DNA of 64,000 nucleotides from Flammeovirga kamogawensis (lineage in GTDB: Bacteria > Bacteroidota > Bacteroidia > Cytophagales > Flammeovirgaceae). A program made the position numbers and the translations under genes. The stretch lies in contig NZ_CP076128.1 in NCBI RefSeq assembly GCF_018736065.1, forward strand, positions 4,465,001 through 4,529,000, given 5' to 3'. This document shows positions 36,838-46,270 of this stretch, one piece after another. The stretch's first letter is position 1. Each line of letters opens with the position of its first letter. The notes under the pieces were generated by a model. The model saw only the letters and a list, made by a program, of their open reading frames with translations, made no database searches and was not told the origin of the DNA.

Positions 36838-37617
36838 ATGAAAATTAAATTAAGCACTACGCTAACAAAAAATATATTTGTCGCAGTTACAGCACTATTT
36901 TCAGTAACTGCATGTACAGAAGAATTGCCAGGTGTTGGATCTATTCCAGATTTAACTCCTCCATCAGCAAACTTCAGTTATAAGTCGAGTACAGAGAACT
37001 TTAAGCAAATAGACTTCACTAACCTTTCAATTAGTGCAAGTAATTTTACTTGGGACTTTGCAGACGGTAATACATCAGAAGAACAAGAACCATCTAATGT
37101 ATTTCCAGGAGAAGGAAGTTACGATGTAATGCTAAAAGCAACTGATGGTAATGGTGTACAAAGTGACACTGTAATTACGGTCTCAATTGTAGATGAATTA
37201 GTTCCAGAATTTGCTTGTAAAAGTTTTGAATGCAAAGACCGTAGCGTTTGGGGAAGTTTTTCAGGTTCAGATTCGCCAACACCTCCTGATGGAGAAACAG
37301 GAGCTAAGTTAGAGTCAGCTACTCACGTTTTAGATCAGACAATTAAAGTAACTGGTGGTGTAACTTACAATGTAAGTTTCCATTATGTAAGTGCTTCTAG
37401 CTCAGGAACAGCTTGTGGTAACTTTTTATTAGAAGATCCAGATAACGGAGTAACATTTGTAGAAGAAGGTATAGAATTAACACCTAATGCTTCTGATTAT
37501 GTTTACAAAAGTTTCATCATCGAAACAGCGGTAAATACTAAAAATTTACGTTTTTACCTTTTACCTGGTGATGTTACAGGCCGCTATGACTTAGTGGAAA
37601 TCAAAAAAGTTGATTAA
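36838..37617 (+). CDS. PKD-domain surface lipoprotein, probable alginate-binding accessory
   Basis: The 259-residue lipoprotein has a signal ending VTAC (about residue 28) followed by a PKD domain (about residues 40-115). The PKD domain shows the hallmark FTWDFADGNTSEEQEPSNVFPGEGSYDVML. A second beta-sandwich-like region (about 125-257, FECKDRSVWGSFSGSD to RFYLLPGDVTGRYDLVEIKKVD) resembles a carbohydrate-binding module. Position directly after SusD is where accessory surface glycan-binding proteins (SusE/F-like) are normally encoded, so a role in capturing alginate is inferred. No catalytic residues are visible. Confidence 0.8.
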   Translation: MKIKLSTTLTKNIFVAVTALFSVTACTEELPGVGSIPDLTPPSANFSYKSSTENFKQIDFTNLSISASNFTWDFADGNTSEEQEPSNVFPGEGSYDVMLKATDGNGVQSDTVITVSIVDELVPEFACKSFECKDRSVWGSFSGSDSPTPPDGETGAKLESATHVLDQTIKVTGGVTYNVSFHYVSASSSGTACGNFLLEDPDNGVTFVEEGIELTPNASDYVYKSFIIETAVNTKNLRFYLLPGDVTGRYDLVEIKKVD

Positions 37618-37642
37618 AGAGTATTCCATATAGATTATTTTA

Positions 37643-37670
37643 GATTCACTCAGCTTCGGCTGGGTGGATC
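37643..37670 (+). repeat. Intercistronic UUCG hairpin between the PKD lipoprotein and PL6 genes
   Basis: Arms GATTCACTCAGC (37643-37654) and GCTGGGTGGATC (37659-37670) form a 12-base stem with three G-U pairs and a UUCG tetraloop, an unusually stable RNA fold. No T tract follows, so it is not a standard terminator. It may stabilise the upstream susCD part of the mRNA or be a processing site. Confidence 0.7.
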
Positions 37671-37717
37671 GTCTATAAAAATCACATTACAACACAAAAG
37701 GAATAAACAACATAGAA

Positions 37718-39964
37718 ATGAAACAAATTACACTTACTTCAATCCTAATTTTACTCACTCTTTTATTTGTTCATGCAAACATGGTTACAGCAGAAGAAAT
37801 TCTGGTGAACAATAAAGAGGAATTATCAAAAGCATTAAAAGAGGTTCAACCTGGTCAAGTAATCTTATTAAAGAATGGAACATGGACAGATGTTGAAATC
37901 AAACTGAAAGGAAAAGGCACAGAAGAAAATAAAATTGTATTGAAAGCTGAAACACCAGGGAAGGTGTTCTTAGAAGGACAGTCTTATTTACGTATCTCAG
38001 GTAGCTATATAGTAGTAAGTGATTTAGTTTTTAGAAATGGTTATACACCAACAAGTTCTGTAATTAGTTTCCGTACTTCTTCTAAAGAATTAGCTTACAA
38101 TTGCAGAGTAACAAATTGTGTGGTAGAAGATTACAGTAATTCTGAAAGATATGACAGTGACAAATGGGTAGAGATTTTTGGTAAAAACAATTCATTTGAT
38201 CACAATGCATTAGTAGGAAAAAGAAATAAAGGAGTAACTCTTGCTGTAAGATTAAACAGTAAAGAGAGCTTAGAAAATAACCATGTAATTGCTTATAATT
38301 ACTTTGGTGGACGTCAGAATTTAGGAAGTAATGGCGGAGAAACTTTACGTATTGGTACAAGCCATTATTCTAGAAGTAATTCGAACACAACTGTTAAGAA
38401 CAATTACTTTGAGGCATGTGATGGAGAATTAGAAATTGTATCAAACAAATCGTGTGGAAATACTTATCAAAATAATGTTTTTGATGAGTGTAAAGGTACA
38501 CTAACACTTCGTCATGGGGAAAGAACATTAGTTGAAGGAAACTACTTTTTAGGAAATAGAAAGCACAATACGGGTGGTATTAGAGTTATTAATGAGTACC
38601 AAACAGTAAGAAATAATTATTTGAGTGGTTTAACGGGTTACCGTTTTAGAGGCGCCTTGGTTGTAATGAATGGTATTTATAATTCGCCAATTAATAGATA
38701 TAATCAGGTAATAGGAGCAAAAATTAGTAATAACTTATTAATAGATTCAGACCACGTTCAATTGTGTGCAGGAAGCGATAAAGAAAGATCTGCTACTCCA
38801 ATTGAATCAACAATGAAAAACAACCTTTTCTTCACAGCTACAAACCCTAATTTGTTTACTGTTTATGATAACATTGAAGGTATTGATTTCGAAAACAATT
38901 ATGTAAATAACGGAGAGAATACTCCAGTAGAAGAAGGCTTTACATTTGTAGATTATCAGTTAGAAGAAAACGAATTTGGCTTACGTGTTCCTAAAAAGAA
39001 ATTACTTAAGAAAATAGGCTTTAAAGGTGATGTTAAATTACCTGTAACTAAAGAAGAAGTTGGTCCTTCTTATTATAAAAAAGAAATTAAAGAAGTAACA
39101 TTTAATACTGGTAAAGTAATTAAAGTAGCGGCAGGTGATGATACTCTAATTGATGCAGCTAAGAAAAGTGAGGCTGGAGACATATTAGAATTGGAGAAAG
39201 GTGGAGTATATGGTTTATCTAAGATACTTTTTGTAAACCACCCAATTACAATTAGAGGAGCAGAAGGAGAGAAGCCAGTAATTAAATCTGAAAAAGCAGT
39301 TTTCTTTAAAATAGAAAATGGTGGTTCCTTAAAACTAAATCATTTAGTTATTGATGGAGCAGATTCTCCAGATCAATCAGGGAATTGTGTAGTGAGTACG
39401 AGTAAATATTCTATGAACGAAAACTACAAGTTTATTACTCTAGATTGTGACATTAAGCAACTAAATATCAACCATACTTTCAATTTCTTGAAGATTTATG
39501 CAAGTACAATGGCCGATTCGATACTGATAGAGAATTCAACTTTTACAGAGGTTACAGGTGCTATTCTATCATTAGATAAAGAAATTGAAGATTTAGGAAT
39601 GTATAACGCAGAATATGTAATAGTAAAGAACTCTAAGTTTACAAAAATAGGAGATACTATTGCAGACGTTTACAGAGGAGGAACAGATGAAAGTACTTTT
39701 GGACCTAACGTTGCTATTACAAAATGTGATTTCACGGATGTTGGTAATAGCAAAAGAAACAAAGACCACTCATCTTTAGCATTCCACGGAGTTCAGAATT
39801 TACAAGTAGCTGATTGTAATTGGAAAGATAGTGCTCCAGTTAAATTATTCTTAACAAACGGAGAGCCTATTTCTAATTTGAAGAATTGTGTATTCGATAA
39901 CACTGAACAAATTCAATCGAATAACAACAGCTATACTACAAAGAATATTCAAGTGATAAACTAA
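37718..39964 (+). CDS. PL6-family alginate lyase (two-domain parallel beta-helix)
   Basis: The 748-residue enzyme cleaves alginate by beta-elimination. The signal peptide ends near VTAEE (about residue 25). An N-terminal parallel beta-helix (about 30-440) holds the catalytic Lys244 in EIVSNKSCGN and Arg265 in LTLRHGERTLVEGN. The 21-residue separation equals that of Lys220/Arg241 in the characterised PL6 enzyme AlyGC (from memory). The acidic Glu237 and Glu239 and Asn205 fall at the calcium-site positions by the same offset. A second beta-helix (about 465-748) is appended, as in AlyGC. The PL17 gene starts 6 bases downstream. Likely exported to the periplasm or surface. Confidence 0.93.
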   Translation: MKQITLTSILILLTLLFVHANMVTAEEILVNNKEELSKALKEVQPGQVILLKNGTWTDVEIKLKGKGTEENKIVLKAETPGKVFLEGQSYLRISGSYIVVSDLVFRNGYTPTSSVISFRTSSKELAYNCRVTNCVVEDYSNSERYDSDKWVEIFGKNNSFDHNALVGKRNKGVTLAVRLNSKESLENNHVIAYNYFGGRQNLGSNGGETLRIGTSHYSRSNSNTTVKNNYFEACDGELEIVSNKSCGNTYQNNVFDECKGTLTLRHGERTLVEGNYFLGNRKHNTGGIRVINEYQTVRNNYLSGLTGYRFRGALVVMNGIYNSPINRYNQVIGAKISNNLLIDSDHVQLCAGSDKERSATPIESTMKNNLFFTATNPNLFTVYDNIEGIDFENNYVNNGENTPVEEGFTFVDYQLEENEFGLRVPKKKLLKKIGFKGDVKLPVTKEEVGPSYYKKEIKEVTFNTGKVIKVAAGDDTLIDAAKKSEAGDILELEKGGVYGLSKILFVNHPITIRGAEGEKPVIKSEKAVFFKIENGGSLKLNHLVIDGADSPDQSGNCVVSTSKYSMNENYKFITLDCDIKQLNINHTFNFLKIYASTMADSILIENSTFTEVTGAILSLDKEIEDLGMYNAEYVIVKNSKFTKIGDTIADVYRGGTDESTFGPNVAITKCDFTDVGNSKRNKDHSSLAFHGVQNLQVADCNWKDSAPVKLFLTNGEPISNLKNCVFDNTEQIQSNNNSYTTKNIQVIN

Positions 39965-39970
39965 AGAATA

Positions 39971-42223
39971 GTGAAAGAATTTATTTACATATTAGTTTCA
40001 GCGATAATAGTTCAGACACCTCTATTTGGTCAACAGGCTTACCCTACTTTGTCTGTTACCAAAGGAGAGGTCGTTGAAATCCGAGCAGCACTCGGGCAAG
40101 GAACTTTGTTTGATACTTCTATTGAAAAAGTACGAGCGCAAGTAGATCAATTTGTGACTACAGGATTAGATGTTCCTGTACCAAAAGATTTAGCTGGAGG
40201 ATATACGCACGAACAACATAAAAAGAACTTTTTGATTTTACAGAAGGCAGGGCTTCTTTTTCAAATTACAGAAGAAGAAAAGTATGCCATCTTAGTCAAA
40301 GAAACATTATTTAAGTACAGAGAGATGTATCCAAAATTGGAGAGACATCCTTCTACAAAGTCGTACGCTAGAGGTAAATTATTCTGGCAGTGTTTAAACG
40401 ATGCCAATTGGTTAGTATATGTGAGTCAGGCTTATGATTGCATATACGATTGGTTGAGTGTAAAGGAAAGAAAGGAATTAAATAAAGAATTGTTTGTTCC
40501 TATGGCCAATTTCCTTTCAGTAGAAACACCTCGTTTTTTTAATAGACTGCATAATCACAGTACTTGGGCAAATGCTGCCGTTGGAATGATTGGTTTAGTG
40601 ATGGAAAACGAAGACTTAGTACAGAAAGCATTGTATGGATTGCCAATATCTAAGGAGGGATTAAAAGATAATGATGGGGGGTCTATCACTTTAAAAGGGC
40701 AAAAGGAAGCTGGTTTTTTAGCTCAGATAGATTTCTCTTTTTCTCCTGACGGGTATTATACAGAAGGTCCTTATTACCAACGTTATGCAATGTATCCGTT
40801 TTTAATTTTTGCATTGGCATTAGATAATGCAAAACCTGATGTAAAGATTTTTGAATACAATAATGAGGTACTGATAAAAGGAGTATATGCACTTCTAAAT
40901 CAGACCAATGCAAAAGGAGAGTTTTTTCCATTAAATGATGCTCAAAAAGGAATGTCATACTTTTCTAGAGAGTTGAAATTAGCTTTATCTTTAGCCTTCC
41001 AATATGGAAGTAAAGACTCTAGCTTATTATCATTAATAGAATTACAAAAGAGTGTGCCATTAATTTATTCTGGTATGCAAGCAGCCTTAGCAATTAAGGC
41101 TGGTAAAACAGTTCCTTTTGTAAAGAAAAGTGTAATGTTGAGAGACGGAGCAAAAGGAGATGAAGGTGCTATTGGTATTCTAAGAGCAGATAAAGAAGGA
41201 GAAATTGATCTTATAATGAAATATGCAAAACATGGTATGGGACATGGTCACTTTGACAGATTATCATACAGTATGTTTTATGGAGAGCAAGAAGTTTTGC
41301 AAGATTATGGAGCAGCAAGATGGGTAAACATTAATCAAAAAGATGGTGGTGGTTACTTAAAAGAAAATAAGACATGGGCAAAGCAGACAGTGGCTCATAA
41401 CACGGTTGTTGTCGATGAAAAATCGCAATTTAGAGGAAAAGTAAAGGCCGCTGATGCTATTGCCCCATCGTCATATATATTTGATATAGACAATCCTAAT
41501 TTACAGGTTGTTAGTGCAAAAGATACCAACTGTTACGAAGGAGTAGAATTGCACAGAACTATTGTTTTATTAAAAGATAGTAGTTTTGAAAATCCATTAG
41601 TATTGGATCTATTTGCTGTAAATTCTGAAGAAGAACATGACTTGTTATTACCTTATTATTATAAGGGACAACTAATGCAAACGAATGTTGATTTTACACA
41701 ATCGTCTACGTTATCAACAATGGGAGAAACGGATGGTTTCCAACATTTATGGAAAGAAGCAGAAGGAAAAGGTGCAGAAGGAGTAACACAAATCAATTGG
41801 TTTGATAAAGCTACATTCTTCACACTAACAAGTACTACTACTGCGTCAGATAACATTATAACTGCACATATTGGAGCAAATGATCCTAACTTTAATTTAA
41901 GACACGATCCAGCGTTTTTTATTCAGAAGAAAGGGAAAAAAGGGAGGACATTATTTGCATCTATTTTAGAAACTCATGGAAATTATTCTAGAGTAAGTGA
42001 GTTTGCTAATAATGCGGCAGGAAGCATTTCAAATATTACAATAATAGACAATACATCAGAATACACAGTAGTTGACTTTACTAACAAACAAGATGAAGAA
42101 TGGACCTTCATTATATCAAACAAACAGCATAGCGATGACTCGAAACATCGCCTAACTATCAAGAATAGAGAGATTAAATGGGGTGGTCCATTCACCCTTT
42201 TTAAAAACGAATTAGAGCAATAA
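39971..42223 (+). CDS. PL17-family oligoalginate lyase (exolytic, heparinase II/III-like)
   Basis: The 750-residue enzyme releases unsaturated monouronates from alginate oligosaccharides. It has a GTG start and a signal peptide ending PLFGQ. The alpha/alpha toroid domain (about residues 60-375) holds the catalytic-type Asn195-His196 in NRLHNHSTWAN and the tyrosines of GYYTEGPYYQRY (262-272). The heparinase II/III beta-sandwich (about 385-745) carries GHGHFDRLSYSMFYG (424-438), whose His and Asp help bind zinc, and DYGAARWVN (445-453). The motif order matches Alg17c-type enzymes. Together with PL6 and PL7 it provides complete depolymerisation. The 6-base gap to PL6 implies translational coupling. 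Confidence 0.94.
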   Translation: MKEFIYILVSAIIVQTPLFGQQAYPTLSVTKGEVVEIRAALGQGTLFDTSIEKVRAQVDQFVTTGLDVPVPKDLAGGYTHEQHKKNFLILQKAGLLFQITEEEKYAILVKETLFKYREMYPKLERHPSTKSYARGKLFWQCLNDANWLVYVSQAYDCIYDWLSVKERKELNKELFVPMANFLSVETPRFFNRLHNHSTWANAAVGMIGLVMENEDLVQKALYGLPISKEGLKDNDGGSITLKGQKEAGFLAQIDFSFSPDGYYTEGPYYQRYAMYPFLIFALALDNAKPDVKIFEYNNEVLIKGVYALLNQTNAKGEFFPLNDAQKGMSYFSRELKLALSLAFQYGSKDSSLLSLIELQKSVPLIYSGMQAALAIKAGKTVPFVKKSVMLRDGAKGDEGAIGILRADKEGEIDLIMKYAKHGMGHGHFDRLSYSMFYGEQEVLQDYGAARWVNINQKDGGGYLKENKTWAKQTVAHNTVVVDEKSQFRGKVKAADAIAPSSYIFDIDNPNLQVVSAKDTNCYEGVELHRTIVLLKDSSFENPLVLDLFAVNSEEEHDLLLPYYYKGQLMQTNVDFTQSSTLSTMGETDGFQHLWKEAEGKGAEGVTQINWFDKATFFTLTSTTTASDNIITAHIGANDPNFNLRHDPAFFIQKKGKKGRTLFASILETHGNYSRVSEFANNAAGSISNITIIDNTSEYTVVDFTNKQDEEWTFIISNKQHSDDSKHRLTIKNREIKWGGPFTLFKNELEQ

Positions 42224-42381
42224 AATAAAGGTATAATAAGCAAATTAAAAGCAAACAAACCGTTTTTAGCTTCCATGTTAATAAAAGTGGAATTAAGAAC
42301 AGTATCTCAATCAGTCTAGCATTTAGAATGTAACGAGAATCTTTTAATAGCAGATATGGAAGCAGAAAAAGTAATATAACT

Positions 42382-43704
42382 ATGGAGAATTTAGTAAAAG
42401 ATTTACCTGAAGAAAAAACCACAGAGAAATCATCAGGGTTTAAATTAAAAGGATTAAGATGGTGGATTATTGGATTGGTATGTTTAGCAACAATAATTAA
42501 CTATATAGACCGTTCTGCAATGGCTATTATGTGGCCAGCAATCTCTACAGATTTAGGAATGGACAAAAGTGACTATGCATTAATACTTAATGTATTTATG
42601 GTTGCTTATGCAATTGGACAGTCAGTATCTGGAAAGATGTTTGATAAAATTGGTACTCGTATGGGATTTGTCATCTCAATTTCTGTATGGGGTATAGCTA
42701 CTATGCTTCACTCTGTAGCAAGAGGTTTAACTTCTTTTGCTTCTTTTAGAGTAATGTTAGGTATGGGCGAAGCAGGTAACTGGCCAGGTGCAGTAAAAAA
42801 TAATGCAGAGTGGTTTCCGGTAAAAGAAAGAGCTTTAGCACAAGGGATTTTTAACTCTGGGGCAGCGTTAGGTTCTGTAGTAGCACCACCACTAATTGCA
42901 ATACTTTGGGCAAGCTTTGGATGGCAAACAACATTTATGTTTGTAGGTGTATTAGGTTTACTATGGATTGCACCTTGGTTAATTATGAACAAAGGTATTC
43001 CTGCAAAACACCCATGGATTACAGATAAAGAGAAAAAATATATTCTTGATGGAACTCAAGATGATAGTAAAGAGAAAGAAGAGCCACAGAAAGGTTTAAG
43101 TATGAAAGAGATTTTATCTTATAAAGCTTCTTGGGCAGTATTAGCATCACGTTTCTTTATAGAACCAATATGGTGGTTATTTGTAGGTTGGATGCCGTTA
43201 TACTTGGCAGATACTTATGGCTTTAATGTAAAAGAAATTGGCTTTTTCTCTTGGGTTCCTTATGTAGGAGCGGCGTTAGGTAGTATTTCAGGAGGTTATT
43301 TTTCTGGTAAATTAATGCTAAGAGGAGCTTCTATTGATAAAGCAAGAAAACAAACCATTACAATTGGTGGTGTAATAATGTTTGTAGGTTTATTAGCAAC
43401 AATTTTCTTAGCAGATACGGCTTTAAAATTTGTACTAATTGTAGCAGCAGTATTGTACGGTTTCCAATTTGTAATTAGTAATATTCAAACAATCCCTAGT
43501 GATTTATTTACAGGTAAATCGGTAGGATCTTTAGCAGGTTTAGGAGGTACAGTAGGTGTCTTTTCTGTAATCATTATGAACTTCCTAGTACCAATGATAT
43601 CGAGCTATTCTTATACTCCTATTTTCATTATGATAGCAGCGTTTGTGCCGCTGGGAGTTGCTTCAGTTTATCTTCTTGCTAAGGATATTAAGTCAATAAA
43701 ATAA
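42382..43704 (+). CDS. MFS transporter for uronate / DEH (hexuronate transporter family)
   Basis: The 440-residue permease has about 12 membrane helices and belongs to the anion:cation symporter group that includes ExuT. Typical stretches are the helix-1 motif INYIDRSAMAIMWPAI (about residues 40-55), GKMFDKIGTRMGFVISISVWG (loop 2-3), and RVMLGMGEAGNWPGAVKNNAEWFPVKERALAQGIFNSGAALGS (about 123-165). The last contains the GEAxxxP signature of the family. It should move the monouronate product of PL17 across the inner membrane. It follows the lyase gene after 158 bases and precedes the SDR gene by 29. Confidence 0.92.
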   Translation: MENLVKDLPEEKTTEKSSGFKLKGLRWWIIGLVCLATIINYIDRSAMAIMWPAISTDLGMDKSDYALILNVFMVAYAIGQSVSGKMFDKIGTRMGFVISISVWGIATMLHSVARGLTSFASFRVMLGMGEAGNWPGAVKNNAEWFPVKERALAQGIFNSGAALGSVVAPPLIAILWASFGWQTTFMFVGVLGLLWIAPWLIMNKGIPAKHPWITDKEKKYILDGTQDDSKEKEEPQKGLSMKEILSYKASWAVLASRFFIEPIWWLFVGWMPLYLADTYGFNVKEIGFFSWVPYVGAALGSISGGYFSGKLMLRGASIDKARKQTITIGGVIMFVGLLATIFLADTALKFVLIVAAVLYGFQFVISNIQTIPSDLFTGKSVGSLAGLGGTVGVFSVIIMNFLVPMISSYSYTPIFIMIAAFVPLGVASVYLLAKDIKSIK

Positions 43705-43733
43705 TAACAATAACACATTTAAATTTTAAGAAC

Positions 43734-44486
43734 ATGGATTTAACAAATAAAGTAGCAATTGTAACAGGTGGAGCTAGAGATATTGGAAAAGCAGTATCTA
43801 AAAAATTAGCAGCAGAGGGAGCTAAAGTAGTTATCAATTACTTTGACAATGAAGAACAAGCTACTCAAACTTTAATTGAAATTAAAGGAGCAGGTGGAGA
43901 AGCAACACTTTGCCAAGGAGATATGACAAATCCAGTAGATGTTCAAAAAGTAGTAAAACACTCTTTAGACGTATACGGTGATCATATTCATATTCTTGTA
44001 AACGTTGCAGGTGGTCTTGTAGCAAGAAAGAAAATTGATGAAATGGACTTGAACTTTTTCAATTTCGTAATTCAATTGAACTTAAACTCTGTATACTTGA
44101 TGACACAAGCAGTTGTTCCTCATATGCCTGCAGGTGGATCTATCTTAAACTTTGCTTCTCAAGCTGGTAAAGATGGTGGTGGACCAGGTGCAAGTGCTTA
44201 TGCTACAGCAAAAGGTGCAGTAATGACGTTCACTCGTTCTATGGCTAAAGAATTAGGACCAAAGAATATTAGAGTAAACTCTTTATGCCCAGGTATGATT
44301 GCAACAACTTTCCACGATACGTTTACAAATACTGCTGTTAGAGAAAAAGTAGCGGTTAGTACACCGTTAGGTCGTGAAGGAAGAGCGGACGAAGTAGCAA
44401 ACTTTGTTGCTTGTATTTCATCTTCAGAATCTTCTTTTGTAACAGGTACAAACATTGATATTAACGGGGGACTAATGTTCTCATAG
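43734..44486 (+). CDS. SDR-family DEH reductase (4-deoxy-L-erythro-5-hexoseulose uronate to KDG)
   Basis: This 250-residue short-chain dehydrogenase has the cofactor motif TGGARDIG (residues 11-18), NVAGG (90-94) and the catalytic Ser142, Tyr156 and Lys160. In alginate catabolism the dedicated step served by an SDR is reduction of DEH to 2-keto-3-deoxygluconate with NAD(P)H. The position between the uronate transporter and KDG kinase supports that assignment. A related dehydrogenase for another uronate step is possible. The 3-base gap to the kinase gene indicates one transcript. Cytoplasmic. Confidence 0.88.
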   Translation: MDLTNKVAIVTGGARDIGKAVSKKLAAEGAKVVINYFDNEEQATQTLIEIKGAGGEATLCQGDMTNPVDVQKVVKHSLDVYGDHIHILVNVAGGLVARKKIDEMDLNFFNFVIQLNLNSVYLMTQAVVPHMPAGGSILNFASQAGKDGGGPGASAYATAKGAVMTFTRSMAKELGPKNIRVNSLCPGMIATTFHDTFTNTAVREKVAVSTPLGREGRADEVANFVACISSSESSFVTGTNIDINGGLMFS

Positions 44487-44489
44487 CAT

Positions 44490-45521
44490 ATGAAAATAGT
44501 AACTTTTGGAGAATTACTATTCCGTTTCTCACCAGTAGGAAATCAAAGATTTTCTCAGGCTTCATCTTATGAAGCCACGGTGGGAGGAGCGGAAGCAAAC
44601 ATAGCCATGTCGTTAGCTCAATACGGCGATAACGTGGAATATGTAACTGTTGTACCTAATGACGAATTAGGTTTATCGGCAGTAAGAGAGGTGAAAAAAT
44701 GGGGTGTTAATATTGACCCTATTTTATACCAAGGTAACAAAATGGGTTTCTACTTTTTAGAGAAAGGTGGCTCATTGCGTGGAGGTAGCGTAATTTATGA
44801 TCGTGCAGGATCTTCTTTTACAGAAATAGATGCTACAACTTTTGATTGGGATGAGTTGCTTAAAGATGCAGATTGGTTTCATTGGTCTGGTATTACGCCA
44901 GCTTTGTCACAAGGAGCAGCAGAAGCAAGTTTAGCGGCTATTCAAGCAGCAAATAGAAAAGGTATTCCAGTTTCTTGTGATTTAAACTATAGAAGTAAAC
45001 TTTGGAAGTACGGCGTTGACCCTAAAGATGTTATGCCTGACCTCATTAAAGGGACATCTATTGTTTTAGCAAACGAAGAAGACGTAGCCATGTATTTAGG
45101 TATTAAGCCTACTGAGAGTGATTACGAGTACATTGAAGGTTTTGATAAACGTTGCTATAAGTTTATTAGTGAGGCTTTAGTAGAGCAATTTCCAAACATA
45201 GACTGTGTAGTTACTACATTGCGTCAGACAATTAATGCATCGCATAATAGATGGTCTGGAGTAACGTATAATGGCTGTGAGTTTATTCAAGGAGATGTTC
45301 ATGAAATTCCATCTATTGTTGACAGAGTAGGAGGAGGAGATTCTTTTATGGCTGCATATATACATGGTAAAACAAACTTTAACGACGATCAAAAAACGTT
45401 AGATTTTGCATTAGCAGCATCAGCTTATAAACTATCTATTCCAGGTGATTATAACATCGCTACAGAACAAGAAGTTTTCCAGATAATGGATAAGAGTAGT
45501 ATCAAAAAGATAAATAGATAA
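44490..45521 (+). CDS. kdgK: 2-keto-3-deoxygluconate kinase (PfkB family)
   Basis: The 343-residue kinase phosphorylates KDG to KDPG with ATP. PfkB hallmarks are visible: the N-terminal GGAEANIAM (residues 32-40), the substrate-binding RAGSSFTE (about 105-112), the internal DLNYRSKLW (164-172) of KDG kinases and the catalytic GGGDSF (281-286, Asp284). The usual family DTTGAGD signature is DRVGGGD here, which is common among KDG kinases. It is translationally linked to the SDR gene (3 bases) and the aldolase gene (2 bases). Confidence 0.93.
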   Translation: MKIVTFGELLFRFSPVGNQRFSQASSYEATVGGAEANIAMSLAQYGDNVEYVTVVPNDELGLSAVREVKKWGVNIDPILYQGNKMGFYFLEKGGSLRGGSVIYDRAGSSFTEIDATTFDWDELLKDADWFHWSGITPALSQGAAEASLAAIQAANRKGIPVSCDLNYRSKLWKYGVDPKDVMPDLIKGTSIVLANEEDVAMYLGIKPTESDYEYIEGFDKRCYKFISEALVEQFPNIDCVVTTLRQTINASHNRWSGVTYNGCEFIQGDVHEIPSIVDRVGGGDSFMAAYIHGKTNFNDDQKTLDFALAASAYKLSIPGDYNIATEQEVFQIMDKSSIKKINR

Positions 45522-45523
45522 CT

Positions 45524-46219
45524 ATGGCTAGGTTTACTAGAATTGAAGTAGCACAAAAGATGAAAGAAGTGGGTATTGTACCTGTTTACTATCATCCAAG
45601 TCCTGAAGTGTGTTGGGATGTTTTGTATGCTTGCTATCAGGCAGGTGTTCGTGTATTTGAGTTTACAAATAGAGGAGATAATGCGGATAAAGTATTTGAT
45701 CACTTAGTACAAAAAATACCGCAATTTGCACCAGAAATGATTTTAGGAATTGGTTCTATTGTAGATGCTGTTACTGCAGGAATTTACATTCAGAAAGGAG
45801 CAGACTTTATTGTTTGTCCAATCTTAAACGAAGATATAGCTAAGATTTGTAACCGTAGAAAAATAGCTTGGTCGCCAGGTTGTGGTACAGTTTCAGAAAT
45901 TTCTAAAGCAGAAGAATTAGGGGCAGAAGTAGTAAAGATATTCCCTGGACTTCAAGTAGGTGGACCAGAGTTTGTAAAGGCTGTTAAAGGCCCAATGCCT
46001 TGGTCTAGTATTATGCCTACAGGTGGTGTACAACCAACTTTTGAAGATCTTGATGCTTGGTTTAAATCAGGTGTTCATTGTGTGGGACTTGGTTCTCAAT
46101 TAATGGACAAGCAACTAATTGCGAAAAGAGATTACAACGCTTTAAAAGCAAAAATAGAAGATGTTGTTAGCATTGCAAATCAATGTTTAGCAGAGAAAAA
46201 CGGCTATGCTTTAGTGTAA
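45524..46219 (+). CDS. eda: KDPG/KHG aldolase
   Basis: The 231-residue class I aldolase splits 2-keto-3-deoxy-6-phosphogluconate into pyruvate and glyceraldehyde-3-phosphate, the final step of the alginate pathway encoded here. The catalytic Glu46 and Arg50 are in VFEFTNRG, the Schiff-base Lys138 in EVVKIFPG, and the phosphate-binding loop lies at MPTGGVQP (about 165-172). Strand GIGSIVDAVTAGIYIQKGADFIVCPILN is typical. Length is slightly greater than the E. coli enzyme (213). The gene starts two bases after the kinase stop. Confidence 0.95.
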   Translation: MARFTRIEVAQKMKEVGIVPVYYHPSPEVCWDVLYACYQAGVRVFEFTNRGDNADKVFDHLVQKIPQFAPEMILGIGSIVDAVTAGIYIQKGADFIVCPILNEDIAKICNRRKIAWSPGCGTVSEISKAEELGAEVVKIFPGLQVGGPEFVKAVKGPMPWSSIMPTGGVQPTFEDLDAWFKSGVHCVGLGSQLMDKQLIAKRDYNALKAKIEDVVSIANQCLAEKNGYALV

Positions 46220-46270
46220 GTATTCTCATCAAAAAATCTATACTATAACTACTAACAAACAAACACTCTA

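Noticed and set aside
45449-45703. 84-codon minus-strand frame over the kdgK-eda junction
   Set aside because: It is antisense to two well-supported catalytic genes and has no family features.
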